Source of the DNA: an uncultured Gemmatimonadales bacterium | GTDB lineage: Bacteria; Gemmatimonadota; Gemmatimonadetes; JACCXV01; JAHWKZ01 | Direction: 5' to 3' | Assembly (NCBI GenBank): GCA_947259315.1 | Contig: CAMYLR010000019.1 | Span: 62,001-126,000 of the forward strand | DNA length: 64,000 nucleotides | Shown here: piece by piece, positions 8,207-16,434 of the stretch | Position numbering within the stretch: the first letter of the stretch is position 1 | Layout of the letters: every line of letters starts with the position of its first letter | Made by a program: the position numbers and the translations under genes | Notes under the pieces: generated by a model | What the model was told of the DNA's origin: nothing | The model's database searches: none | Seen by the model: only the letters and a program-made list of their open reading frames with translations

Positions 8207-8592
8207 TCGCGACTCCTCATAGTGGCTGTCTGCACGGTGAACGTCTCGTCCCGCTCGCTCCACTCCGCCGCGATCTCGATCGTCGCCACGTTCTCCACCG
8301 GAACGTCGTTGGCCACCGTCCACGTTCGCGTGAAAATGACATCGCCAACCGAGGTTTGATCTGCCCCGCCCTCGATGGAGGCAAACGGCGTCGATTGGAA
8401 CTCCTCGACTTTTTCGTACAGCAGTTGGTCGGCACGTGTGCGATTGCTCGCGCTGCGGTTGGCGTGGATCACCGTCAGCAGCAGACCGGAGACCCCGAGA
8501 ATCCCAATCACGAAGATCACCAGCGCCACGGCGAACTCGACGATCGTGAAGCCGTCGTTCGAGCGTGCTCGTCCGAGCCTTGGCGTTCTCAC
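8203..8592 (-). CDS. pilV: PilV-like minor pilin (set B)
   Basis: This PilV/GspI-type pilin has 129 residues. GTG at 8592 overlaps the stop of the FimU-like gene (GTGA) and has GGAGG about 8-10 nt upstream; an in-frame GTG at 8610 is less likely. The prepilin site is NDG followed by FTIVEFAVALVIFVIGILGV, with Glu5. The helix continues LLLTVIHANRSASNRTRADQ, a typical PilV pattern. It is coupled on both sides to the other set-B pilin genes. Confidence 0.88.
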   Translation of the reverse strand: MRTPRLGRARSNDGFTIVEFAVALVIFVIGILGVSGLLLTVIHANRSASNRTRADQLLYEKVEEFQSTPFASIEGGADQTSVGDVIFTRTWTVANDVPVENVATIEIAAEWSERDETFTVQTATMRSRD

Positions 8593-9074
8593 GGGGTGGG
8601 CCCCTCCCACCGGACGAGACCGCTCGCGAGGATGCTGACGCGTTGATAAGCCCGCCCGTCATCCAGCGCGATCGCCGTCGGGCCTTCGACCCGACCGTGG
8701 GGCTTGAACACGATCTCACCGCTATCACCGCCCCCGATCGTCATCGCGACCCGATCGGGCAAGCTGACCGTTCGAAACGCGGTCCAACCCGCGCCGTTGT
8801 CGTACTGAACTTGATAAGTGTTTCCAGCCGAAACCGAGAACCGGTAATCGCGTTGTTCAGCGGTGGCCCGGCTGCGCGCTTCGACCAAGGCGGAGTGCGC
8901 GCGGCGAGCCTCCCGGACTACGTCATACGGTGAGGAGGAGGGGGCCAGGCTGGGGATCGCGACGGCCGCGAGGATCCCGATCAGAGCCACGATCGTGAGC
9001 GTTTCGACCAGCGTTATACCGGTTTCGCGCTTCACGACTTGGCCTTGGAGTGTCTTCCCACCTGAAAGATGCAT
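8589..9074 (-). CDS. FimU/GspH-like minor pilin (set B)
   Basis: This is the first gene of minor-pilin set B, 161 residues from ATG 9074. The prepilin site is RETG followed by ITLVETLTIVALIGILAAVA, with Glu5. The body matches GspH/FimU (AHSALVEARSRATAEQRDYR, then IVFKPHGRVEG near residue 125). GTG at 9035 would give a 6-residue leader and is a real alternative start. A sigma-54-like sequence lies about 50-70 nt upstream. Confidence 0.86.
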   Translation of the reverse strand: MHLSGGKTLQGQVVKRETGITLVETLTIVALIGILAAVAIPSLAPSSSPYDVVREARRAHSALVEARSRATAEQRDYRFSVSAGNTYQVQYDNGAGWTAFRTVSLPDRVAMTIGGGDSGEIVFKPHGRVEGPTAIALDDGRAYQRVSILASGLVRWEGPTP

Positions 9075-9125
9075 CGATCCCGAGCCTAGGTTGACGACTT
9101 AAATGCGATCCCGCGCTATGGAAGA

Positions 9126-9141
9126 TGCAAACTCCGTTCCG
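9126..9141 (-). promoter_or_regulatory. Sigma-54-like promoter before minor-pilin set B
   Basis: Read on the minus strand the site is CGGAACGGAGTTTGCA. GG and GC are separated by exactly 10 nt, the -12 element TTGCA is perfect and the -24 element matches TGGCACG at 5 of 7 positions. It lies about 40 nt before the predicted transcript start region of the FimU-like gene at 9074, and PilR, a sigma-54 activator, is encoded in the same locus. The functional link is inference. Confidence 0.5.
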
Positions 9142-9211
9142 ATGCTCGCTCATGGGCTCCAAATCTGTTCAATTGAAGGAGTTACGACCCGTGGTGGGGG
9201 TGTTTGGACGG

Positions 9212-9607
9212 TCACCGGACCTCCTGCCAAGCCGAAATCCGCAAGCTTCCCCCAGCATCGGACGAGATCCACGCCTCGACCCGCCGCTCGGCTGACCCCT
9301 GGACACCGGTCGCCACCACCCTGAAACCACCCGCAGCGGGTTCCCATCGTGCCTGGTACGTCGCCGACCCGATGGTGCCGCGGATGCTGTCGGGCGTCGT
9401 GGCACGGGCGGGTTGTCGTGCCACCGCTGCCAACGCTTCGGCAAGCCCAGCCTCGGCACCACCGAGGGCGGCGGCGAAATCTCGGTGATGAATGGCAAGC
9501 TTGAGATCTAGCACGGCGGTTACAAAGGCCGCCGTAGATAGGGCACCAAGGATAATCAGTGCCCATAACACCACGGGCAATGCGGTGCCGGCTCGTCGAG
9601 GGTTCAC
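9212..9607 (-). CDS. Short PilX/GspK-like minor pilin (set A)
   Basis: This pilin has 131 residues from GTG 9607, which overlaps the stop of the PilW-like gene (GTGA); GTG/ATG-type starts up to 9640 are possible. The prepilin-like segment is RAG followed by TALPVVLWALIILGALSTAA. Position 5 of the mature form is Val rather than Glu, as in GspK and in the set-B PilX. A helix FAAALGGAEAGLAEALAAVA follows, typical of PilX/GspK. It is far shorter than the set-B counterpart and has only a small globular part. Confidence 0.8.
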   Translation of the reverse strand: MNPRRAGTALPVVLWALIILGALSTAAFVTAVLDLKLAIHHRDFAAALGGAEAGLAEALAAVARQPARATTPDSIRGTIGSATYQARWEPAAGGFRVVATGVQGSAERRVEAWISSDAGGSLRISAWQEVR

Positions 9608-10182
9608 GGCGCTGGGCTGTTCCGACGCGCCACGCGCCACCCGACGACCACATCTGGATCGTGCCGCGGCGAAGCCAGCCGCGCACGTACCTCGAAGAGT
9701 CGAATCGCAGCTGGATCGGGCACCGCGCCAAGCTCGGCACCCAGACCATCGAAGTACCGGAAGCTGGCCGAATCAGGCCATGCGGCGGGCAACCGAGGGC
9801 CTCCGTTGACGCCCCGTTTCCACGTTCCCGGCCCGACCGCATACGCGATCCGCTCACTGGGGTTGCCAGCGGTTGGTATGACCGCACCGCTGGCGTTCCA
9901 GTCACCGGAAAACTCCAGCGTCTCGGCCCGTGCGCGGCTGATCCCGGCGCCCGCCATCGACGTCGGGTCGTAACCCGCTCCGCGCAGTTCCACCGTCAAG
10001 AGCGTCGCCGCGGATCGCGTCTCCTGCCAAGCACGTTGGGATTCGAGCAAATCGGCGACGATCCGGTTACCGGTCCAACAAAGCGAGATCGCCGCTCCGG
10101 TCACAAACAAACCCACGGTCGCCGCCACCAACAGCTCGATCTCGGTAAGACCCGCCCGCTTGAGGCGCGGCAGCATCAACAT
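9604..10182 (-). CDS. pilW: PilW-like minor pilin (set A)
   Basis: This PilW/GspJ-type pilin has 192 residues. The leader MLMLPRLKRAG precedes LTEIELLVAATVGLFVTGAA, with Glu5 present. The segment ELRGAGYDPTSMAGAG near residue 66 matches the GYDP motif seen also in the set-B PilW, so the two are paralogues. It overlaps the PilV-like gene by 7 nt upstream and the GspK-like gene downstream. Confidence 0.86.
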   Translation of the reverse strand: MLMLPRLKRAGLTEIELLVAATVGLFVTGAAISLCWTGNRIVADLLESQRAWQETRSAATLLTVELRGAGYDPTSMAGAGISRARAETLEFSGDWNASGAVIPTAGNPSERIAYAVGPGTWKRGVNGGPRLPAAWPDSASFRYFDGLGAELGAVPDPAAIRLFEVRARLASPRHDPDVVVGWRVARRNSPAP

Positions 10183-10550
10183 CCTGCCACCGACTCACGA
10201 AAACGGCGGGTTACGAGATTCGCGGTCGCCGGTGCTCTAGCCCCGGCCACGACTCGCACGCGAGCCTCGCTCAAACAGGGTGCCAACACCACCACACTCC
10301 ACTCTACGGTGCCGGTCACCGATCCCCACGCCACCGGTGCGGCGCCAAATCCCTCTCCGGCTGACCACGGAGCGGCGCGCCAAGCTTCGATCCACGACTC
10401 CGCTGCGCTCAGCGCGAGCGCCGATTTGAGCGCGCGTTCGCGGGCCCCGTACGCGTGAGTCGTGCTGCCGGCGAGTGCCAACCCGCCAACCGTGAGCAAC
10501 ACCAGCGCCACCGCCACTTCGACAAGCGTCCACCCGCCCGAACCACTCAT
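10176..10550 (-). CDS. PilV/GspI-like minor pilin (set A)
   Basis: This pilin has 124 residues. ATG 10550 overlaps the stop of the FimU-like gene (ATGA). The short leader MSGSGG is followed by WTLVEVAVALVLLTVGGLAL; Trp at mature position 1 is unusual, and Glu5 is present. The helix continues through AYGARERALKSALALSAAES. The C-terminal part is small and beta-rich, with Cys at residues about 95 and 124. Confidence 0.85.
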   Translation of the reverse strand: MSGSGGWTLVEVAVALVLLTVGGLALAGSTTHAYGARERALKSALALSAAESWIEAWRAAPWSAGEGFGAAPVAWGSVTGTVEWSVVVLAPCLSEARVRVVAGARAPATANLVTRRFRESVAGC

Positions 10551-10990
10551 CGATCCTCGATCGCACCAGAGGGCAGCACGCGAAGCCCGTACCAGCGTCC
10601 ATCCGGGTCGCGTCGCACACCGATCCATGTGGTGCTGTACAGATTGCTCGTGCCGCGCGGACTGAAGAGGATCTCTTGTCGATGTGCGGTCGTCTTCAAC
10701 GCCAACCCCGTTCGTAGCTCGCGACGCCGCAAAACCCGTCGATCGACATCCTCGACCTGGTACGCTGAAACGACCGTGTCGAGCACGACCCTTACCGTCG
10801 CCCCATCTAGGATGGCGTGCTGACGCGCTCCGGTGACGTCGCTGCGAAACGTGTTGGCCGCGACATACGCTCCCAGCCGGCGCTCGACGCGAAACACGGC
10901 TGGTATAGCGAGCGAAAGCAATATCGCCGCGACGATCGAAGCCGCGACGAACTCGAGAACGGTGACGCCAAGCCGGCTGCGAGTGACCAT
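10547..10990 (-). CDS. FimU/GspH-like minor pilin (set A)
   Basis: This is the first gene of minor-pilin set A, 147 residues from ATG 10990. A GTG at 11056 is in frame but would give an atypically long leader. The prepilin site is RLG followed by VTVLEFVAASIVAAILLSLA, with Glu5. The body fits GspH/FimU (TFRSDVTGARQHAILDGATV, EILFSPRGTSN). It lies about 200 nt downstream of pilA, beyond the pilA terminator, so it probably has its own promoter or relies on readthrough. Confidence 0.84.
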   Translation of the reverse strand: MVTRSRLGVTVLEFVAASIVAAILLSLAIPAVFRVERRLGAYVAANTFRSDVTGARQHAILDGATVRVVLDTVVSAYQVEDVDRRVLRRRELRTGLALKTTAHRQEILFSPRGTSNLYSTTWIGVRRDPDGRWYGLRVLPSGAIEDR

Positions 10991-11118
10991 CGACAGGGCG
11001 CCTACGCAAAACGAGGACCGGTGCCTATTCCCTGCGGGGTGGAGGGTCTGGGACACGAGAGAATTGGGCCGGAGTGTCGACAGCCCGACGTTTCAACGCG
11101 GGATCGCCCCAGACAGCC

Positions 11119-11157
11119 AAAAAACAAAAACGACGCAAGAGCCCAAGCTCTCGCGCC
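11119..11157 (-). terminator. Intrinsic terminator of pilA
   Basis: On the minus strand an 11-bp stem (11157-11147 with 11142-11132, two G-U pairs, loop TTGG) is followed by the T-rich run TTTTTGTTTTTT. It starts 33 nt after the pilA stop. Confidence 0.9.
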
Positions 11158-11189
11158 GCTTCCGTGGCCCGAAACTGACTGTTAGACGA

Positions 11190-11555
11190 CTACGGCGCGG
11201 CGACGCAGGCGCTGATCACGCCGACGCTCGAATCCACGCACCAGTCGTTGCTGCTCGAAGCGTGCTGCGCCGACATCGTGTAACCGGTCGCATCGCCCGA
11301 GTCGACATCCAGCGTCACACCCTGCGACGAAGTCTGGTTCAGATCGGCCGCGTCGGCGGCGTACGTCTGGTTTTCAGCGAAATACACTTCTTGCGACGTC
11401 ATGGCGTTCCTCAGGTCGCTCTTGGCTGCCGCGTCAAACGCCTTCTCCTTGGTGCTGGCGAAGCGCGGGATCGCGATAGCGGCCAAGATGCCGATAATCA
11501 CCACGACGATCAGCAGCTCGATTAGGGTGAAACCCTTGGTGTTCCGAATCCTCAT
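11190..11555 (-). CDS. pilA: Major type IV pilin PilA
   Basis: This is the structural pilin of the fibre, 121 residues. The leader MRIRNTKG is cut before FTLIELLIVVVIIGILAAIA, a canonical N-terminal helix with Glu5. Two cysteines near the C-terminus (about residues 107 and 117) frame a short D-loop (CVDSSVGVISAC). AGGAG lies upstream of the ATG. It is a single-gene unit with a strong sigma-54 promoter and a strong terminator, and it sits beside pilR/pilS. Confidence 0.96.
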   Translation of the reverse strand: MRIRNTKGFTLIELLIVVVIIGILAAIAIPRFASTKEKAFDAAAKSDLRNAMTSQEVYFAENQTYAADAADLNQTSSQGVTLDVDSGDATGYTMSAQHASSSNDWCVDSSVGVISACVAAP

Positions 11556-11641
11556 GTTCCTACGACTCCTTTTGCCTAGCAGCTCGTGTCAACTTTCCAA
11601 CGGTTCTGCTCCGTTGCTCTGCGGGGTCACCATCCCACTTC

Positions 11642-11656
11642 GCAAGACGGGTGCCA
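11642..11656 (-). promoter_or_regulatory. Sigma-54 promoter of pilA
   Basis: The minus-strand sequence TGGCACCCGTCTTGC is an exact match to the core consensus TGGCAC-N5-TTGC. It predicts a transcript start near 11631 and a leader of about 75 nt before pilA. PilR, a sigma-54-dependent activator, is encoded 146 nt further upstream, matching the known PilS/PilR control of pilA in other bacteria. Confidence 0.9.
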
Positions 11657-11801
11657 GACCGACAACGAGCCTGCTTGGTAGATCGTAACGTATTGTTGCA
11701 TAACGCTTTATGACAACGAAATGAGGGTGGAAAAGGGGTTCCTAGATCGGTTTCTCGACCCACCCGGCGGTGCGGCTGTCTTGCAGATTGCGACCGATCG
11801 C

Positions 11802-13235
11802 TTACGACGCGATCTGAATCCCGTAGCGATCGATCTTGCGGTACAGCGTAGACGGGTCAATACCCAGTATCTCCGCTGCGCGCGCTTTGTTCCCTTCGGT
11901 CTTGGCGAGTACCCACTGGATATACGCCTGCTCGATCGTTTCCATCGTCGGGGTGGGGACGGGCGAATCCGACACCAGTGGCTGTTCGGGCTTCTCCCTG
12001 ATCTTCTCGGGCAAGTCCGGGAGGTCGATCGTGCGGCCGGGCTGATCACCGCCGCTCCAACCGGCGAGCACGAGCAGTCGCTCGACGACGTTCTCGAGCT
12101 CGCGGACGTTCCCCGGCCAGTCGTAGGCGCAAAGCGCCTCCCAGGAGCGTTTGGTGAAGATCTTGTCCTGAGAGCGGTTTCCACCAGGCAGCGAATCCGG
12201 GAACCCGGCGCGTGTCAGCACGTGATCGAGCAGGTCGGGGATGTCCTCCGGCCGCCCCCGCAGCGGTGGAATCGTGATCGGGATGACGTTTAGCCGATAG
12301 AAGAGGTCCTGACGGAATTCTTCGCGCTCGACCTCTTTTTCCAAATCTTTATTGGTGGCCGCCAAGATCCGCACGTCAACCGGGACCGCTTCGGTCGCCC
12401 CGACGGGTATGATCTCCCGTTCCTGAAGCACGCGCAGGAGCTTGACCTGAATCGCTGGGCTCGTATCAGCGATCTCGTCCAGAAACAGAGTTCCACCAGC
12501 CGCGACTGTGAACAACCCTTCCTTGTCTCGGATGGCGCCCGTGAAGGAGCCCTTGACGTGGCCAAATAGTTCCGATTCCAACAATGACTCGGGGAGCGCT
12601 CCGCAGTTGATGGGCACGAAGGGCCCCTTGCCACGACTCGAGTGATCGTGGATGTACCGCGCGAACAGCTCCTTACCGGTGCCGCTCTCCCCCATCAGCA
12701 GCACGGTGCTCTCTGCCGGCGCGACTTGGGTGGCGATCTCGAGCACTCGTTGGAAGGCGATGCTTTGACCCACTGGTTCGACCTCTGCCTCACTCCCGGC
12801 TCGCCGTGCCAACGCTTGATTCTCGCGAGAGAGCTTGACGTTCCGCTCCTCCAGTGCGTGCATCTCGATCGCCTGGCGCGCGTTCAGAATCAACTCCTGG
12901 TTCTTGTACGGCTTTCTCAAGTACCGGAACGCGCCTTCGTTGCAGGCCTGCATGGCGAAATCCTCGTCACCCTGGGCAGTGATCAAGATCACTTTGGCGA
13001 GCGGATCCTGAGATCGAGCCTGCTTCAGGACCGCTATGCCATCGCGCCCTGGCAGGCGGAGATCGGTCACCACGAGATCGATGGGGCCGTTCTCTTCGAG
13101 CCATCCGACAGCCTCGTCACCGGTTCCGGTGGCGGTCACCTCGAAACCGTTGCGCTCGAACAGCACCGAGAGCGCTTCGAGCACGCTTGGCTCGTCATCG
13201 ACCAGGAGCACGCGTGGGGATCTGGACTTTTTCAT
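11802..13235 (-). CDS. pilR: Sigma-54-dependent response regulator PilR
   Basis: This NtrC-family activator probably switches on pilA and other pilus promoters. The 477-residue product has a receiver domain (about 8-120; acidic residues 13-14, phosphoacceptor Asp58, Lys near 107). The AAA+ domain follows, with Walker A GESGTGKE near 181-188, the sigma-54 contact loop as GSFTGA near 228-233 (Ser in place of the usual Ala) and Walker B GGTLFLDEI. The C-terminal Fis-type helix-turn-helix includes NKARAAEILGIDPSTLYRKI. It is preceded by pilS with an 80-nt gap. Confidence 0.93.
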   Translation of the reverse strand: MKKSRSPRVLLVDDEPSVLEALSVLFERNGFEVTATGTGDEAVGWLEENGPIDLVVTDLRLPGRDGIAVLKQARSQDPLAKVILITAQGDEDFAMQACNEGAFRYLRKPYKNQELILNARQAIEMHALEERNVKLSRENQALARRAGSEAEVEPVGQSIAFQRVLEIATQVAPAESTVLLMGESGTGKELFARYIHDHSSRGKGPFVPINCGALPESLLESELFGHVKGSFTGAIRDKEGLFTVAAGGTLFLDEIADTSPAIQVKLLRVLQEREIIPVGATEAVPVDVRILAATNKDLEKEVEREEFRQDLFYRLNVIPITIPPLRGRPEDIPDLLDHVLTRAGFPDSLPGGNRSQDKIFTKRSWEALCAYDWPGNVRELENVVERLLVLAGWSGGDQPGRTIDLPDLPEKIREKPEQPLVSDSPVPTPTMETIEQAYIQWVLAKTEGNKARAAEILGIDPSTLYRKIDRYGIQIAS

Positions 13236-13315
13236 CTTGCGCTTCGCCGTTTCATCACGCGGGTTGTAAGAGATTCGGGGGGCTCACCAATATACCGCGG
13301 CCGGGCATCCAACGC

Positions 13316-15019
13316 CTACGAACTGCGAGGCAGCGCGACTCGAAATCTCGACCCGCGGCCGCGATCGCTATCGGCCCAAACCATTCCCCCGTGTAGCTCT
13401 ACGATTCGGTGTACGATTGCAAGACCCATTCCGAAACCCGTCTGGCGGGTGGTAAAGAAAGGATCGAAGACCCGGTCTTTCACCTCGGGATCGATCCCCG
13501 GGCCGTTGTCGCGCACCTCCAGCGCCACGAAGGGCCCGGCGCCCTCCAGCTCTGGGAGCATCGCGTCGCCGCCAACTCGCACTTCAACCTGCGGGTCAGC
13601 CACGCCGTCGACCGCCGCCCTGGCATTGCTCAGCAGGTTGAGGCAAACCTGTTTGATCAGATTGTGATCGCCCTCGATCCGGTGGGGCGCCCCGGGTCGC
13701 ACAAACACCGTTCGCGGACCGCTGTCTCCGGCTGCCATGCGATCCACCTCGATCGCGTCCTCGACCACCGCCACGACATCCACCGGTTCGAGTTTTCGGA
13801 TCCTAACGCCAGAGAACTCCTTGAAATCATCGATTAGCGCGGTTAGCCGGTCGGTTTCACGAATCGTGAGGTTGATCAGCCGCGACTCATCGCGCTCACC
13901 GGCGCTGCCGCCAGCGCCCAATAGCTCGACAGCTGATCGGATCGCCGCCAGTGGGTTCTGAATCTCGTGTGCCAATCCAGCCGAGAGCTCGTTTACCGCG
14001 CGCAATCGATCCGCCTGCCGCGCGAGCTCCTCGAGACGCTTCACGTTCTCAACATCCCTGACGATCGCCGCCGCTCCGCGCCTCCCGCCGCGTGGATCGT
14101 ACAGTACAGTGGTAGTCACACCAACCGCTCGAGAATCGCCCTCCTCGTCGGCAAAGCTCAACTCTGTGTACTCGACCTCGCGCTCAGAGCGCAGCGTACC
14201 CAGCAGCAACCGATAGAGGGTCGCCAGGCCGGATTTCTCTGTTCGTTCTGGTACCGTCCCGCCCAGCGGAATGCCCTTGATTCCGAGTTGCGCGCGGGCC
14301 GTAGAGTTTATGAAATCGATCTCTTCACGGTCATTGATCGACAGCACGCCACTCTCGATCGTATTGAGCAGGTTTTCGACGTCAAGCGGGGATCGAGCGA
14401 GCTGCATTTCCAGCTCCATCAACCGATCGCGCTGCGCCAGCATCCGTCGTCCGACGATCCCGCTCGCCACACCGACGACTAGGAATACGATAACCGACAA
14501 AGCGAGGCTCCACAGGATCGTAGTCACCTGTCCGGAGATGTTCGGCAGTACGACCGCCCCCGATTCTGCACCCAGCTGGGGGGCGATCTGCCAATAAGCA
14601 GTGGCCAAGTACACAATCACCACGGTCACCGCGGTCACCATGGCACCACGAAGACCGAGCAGCAAACCAGCCGCCGCCACGAGCAGGATGTAAAACAGCG
14701 CGAACTCGCTCCCGACCCCACCGGTCAGGAGAACCGCGATGGTAATCAGTGACAGATCGTGAATGACCTGGGCGCCCAGGAAACGGGAGCCTGGCTGGTG
14801 GCTCTTGCCGTAAATCCAGGAAGCCAGGGTGAAAACGGTTGGTACACCCACGATCAGGAGGACCAGCGGGGTAGATGACGGCTCGGCAACGGTTGTCGTG
14901 CGAACGACCGTAGCCGCCAGCGCCAACGCGTACGCCACCGCCAGTCGGGCCGCATAGACCCCAGAGAGGAGACTGCGCTCGTCGAGCGTGCGAAGGGAAC
15001 TTTGGAGGGTTTGGGCCAT
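13316..15019 (-). CDS. pilS: Sensor histidine kinase PilS
   Basis: This membrane kinase is the likely partner of PilR. From ATG 15019 it has 567 residues; longer in-frame starts exist but add no domain. The N-terminus has about six transmembrane helices (residues about 20-190), like PilS. A PAS domain follows (ENLLNTIESGVLSINDREEI). The dimerisation domain carries the phosphoacceptor His near residue 350 (GLAHEIQNPLAAI), and the HATPase domain has LLSNARAAV, DNGPGID and GFGMGLAIV. In other species PilS senses pilin in the membrane; that is not shown here. Confidence 0.9.
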   Translation of the reverse strand: MAQTLQSSLRTLDERSLLSGVYAARLAVAYALALAATVVRTTTVAEPSSTPLVLLIVGVPTVFTLASWIYGKSHQPGSRFLGAQVIHDLSLITIAVLLTGGVGSEFALFYILLVAAAGLLLGLRGAMVTAVTVVIVYLATAYWQIAPQLGAESGAVVLPNISGQVTTILWSLALSVIVFLVVGVASGIVGRRMLAQRDRLMELEMQLARSPLDVENLLNTIESGVLSINDREEIDFINSTARAQLGIKGIPLGGTVPERTEKSGLATLYRLLLGTLRSEREVEYTELSFADEEGDSRAVGVTTTVLYDPRGGRRGAAAIVRDVENVKRLEELARQADRLRAVNELSAGLAHEIQNPLAAIRSAVELLGAGGSAGERDESRLINLTIRETDRLTALIDDFKEFSGVRIRKLEPVDVVAVVEDAIEVDRMAAGDSGPRTVFVRPGAPHRIEGDHNLIKQVCLNLLSNARAAVDGVADPQVEVRVGGDAMLPELEGAGPFVALEVRDNGPGIDPEVKDRVFDPFFTTRQTGFGMGLAIVHRIVELHGGMVWADSDRGRGSRFRVALPRSS

Positions 15020-15083
15020 GAGCTGTAAACATGACCCTTCAAGGTCTATGCCGACACCCCACCCCCAGGAGGCGCCTGCCGAG

Positions 15084-16412
15084 CTAGGCCAGCACTCCGC
15101 GGAAGCGTCGCGAATCGATGGTATAACCAGGGAAGACGCGATCCGTGTTGCGGGCACCTAGATGACGGACAACGACCTCACCGAAAACGTCGCGGAAGTC
15201 GGTCGTGATCGCCAAATCGCGCCGCTCGTAGAGCTGGCCGGCTTCGAGCCCGGGCCACGTGCCGAACACGCTACCGCCGGACACGGCGCCACCGAGGATC
15301 AGCATGCAATTGCCGTGGCCGTGATCGGTGCCGCCGCTGCCGTTTTCGGCCACCGTGCGACCAAACTCAGACATCGTGATCACCACCACGTCGTCCATAC
15401 GCTCGTCCAGATCTCCGTAGAGAGCCGCGATCCCAGCTGCGAGCTCGCGTAGCCGGTTGGCCAGCTGGCCTCTCGACCCACCCTGAGCCAAGTGAGTGTC
15501 CCAACCCCCGAGATCGGCGAACGCCACCTCGAGACCGACATCGGCTTTGACGAGTTGAGCGATCTGTTGAAGTGAACGGCCAAACGGCGTGCGCGGGTAC
15601 TCCACGCCATCCCGCGGTGAGTAGCGCGTCGGATCGGCCTGGCGCAGGAGCTCGATCGCATCAAACGACTGATCCGCGGCACCGCTCACGACATCGCCCG
15701 ATGAGCCGCGGTACAATTCCGAGAACGTCGTCTCGAGCGATCGGTCCCTCCCCCCCGCCACCCCAAACCGCTGCAGATCGGGGATGGCCAACGTCGGGTA
15801 GGCGCCACGCAGTGCCAACGGTAGCTCCGGGGCGATGGCGATACCGCGCAAGAGATCACTCGCCAGGCCTGCCTGCCCCGCGGCATGGTCGGCAGCGTGG
15901 GCGTTGCCACCGGCCAACGTGCGGCCGTCACATTCGACGCATCGATTCTCAGCAAGCAACCGGTTCAACCACCCGTCACGCGTCGTCTTGACCCCCGGTG
16001 CGGCCGTCTCCATGAAGTCTTGGGCTTCAAAGTGAGAACGCGTCGGGTGCGGTGATCCGCAGGCGTGAACCACCGCCAGCTCACCCCGCCGCCAGAACGG
16101 CAGAACCGGCTCAAGAGACGGATGGAGCCCAAAGAAGCCGTCCAGATCGAGCGCACCCTCTTCCGCGCTGGCGCGTGGTGGATCGATCGCGATTGATCGC
16201 CGCACTCGGTAATACGCTTTCTCGCCAAATGGCACGACCATGTTGAGCCCGTCGACAGCGCCACGCTGGAAGATGCAGATGAGCGTCTTCTTTCGAGTGG
16301 CGGCCGCCGTATCCGCCAGCAGTGCTCGGGTGAGGAACTCGGGTGGCATTCCTAAGGTCAAGAGCGCCAAACCGCTGTTTTTCAGAAACATCCGTCTCGG
16401 TATCGTGCGCAT
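15084..16412 (-). CDS. DUF1501 secreted protein with Tat signal
   Basis: The 442-residue protein from ATG 16412 is preceded by GGAGG at 7 nt spacing. The N-terminus carries a twin-arginine signal (RRMFLKNSGLALLTLG near residues 6-21). The DUF1501 fold is related to alkaline phosphatase/sulfatase-type enzymes. Visible family patterns are CIFQRGAVDGLNMVVPFGE, HACGSPHPTRSHFEAQDFME, the DLGGWDTH stretch, and MSEFGRTVAENGSGGTDHGH near residue 360. It follows the DUF1800 gene with a 22-nt gap; these families commonly occur as adjacent pairs in planctomycetes, Gemmatimonadota and others. The substrate is unknown, and its presence inside the pilus locus is unexplained. Confidence 0.9.
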   Translation of the reverse strand: MRTIPRRMFLKNSGLALLTLGMPPEFLTRALLADTAAATRKKTLICIFQRGAVDGLNMVVPFGEKAYYRVRRSIAIDPPRASAEEGALDLDGFFGLHPSLEPVLPFWRRGELAVVHACGSPHPTRSHFEAQDFMETAAPGVKTTRDGWLNRLLAENRCVECDGRTLAGGNAHAADHAAGQAGLASDLLRGIAIAPELPLALRGAYPTLAIPDLQRFGVAGGRDRSLETTFSELYRGSSGDVVSGAADQSFDAIELLRQADPTRYSPRDGVEYPRTPFGRSLQQIAQLVKADVGLEVAFADLGGWDTHLAQGGSRGQLANRLRELAAGIAALYGDLDERMDDVVVITMSEFGRTVAENGSGGTDHGHGNCMLILGGAVSGGSVFGTWPGLEAGQLYERRDLAITTDFRDVFGEVVVRHLGARNTDRVFPGYTIDSRRFRGVLA

Positions 16413-16434
16413 TTCTTCGCCTCCGGCGGTCCTG

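Noticed and set aside
9212-9607. Short GspK-like pilin as a broken gene because Glu5 is missing
   Set aside because: Lack of Glu5 is normal for GspK/PilX-type tip pilins and the set-B PilX shows the same change.
12533-12552. PilR as inactive because the sigma-54 loop reads GSFTGA
   Set aside because: Only the second position differs from GAFTGA; the FTGA part that contacts sigma-54 is intact, and the Walker motifs are complete.
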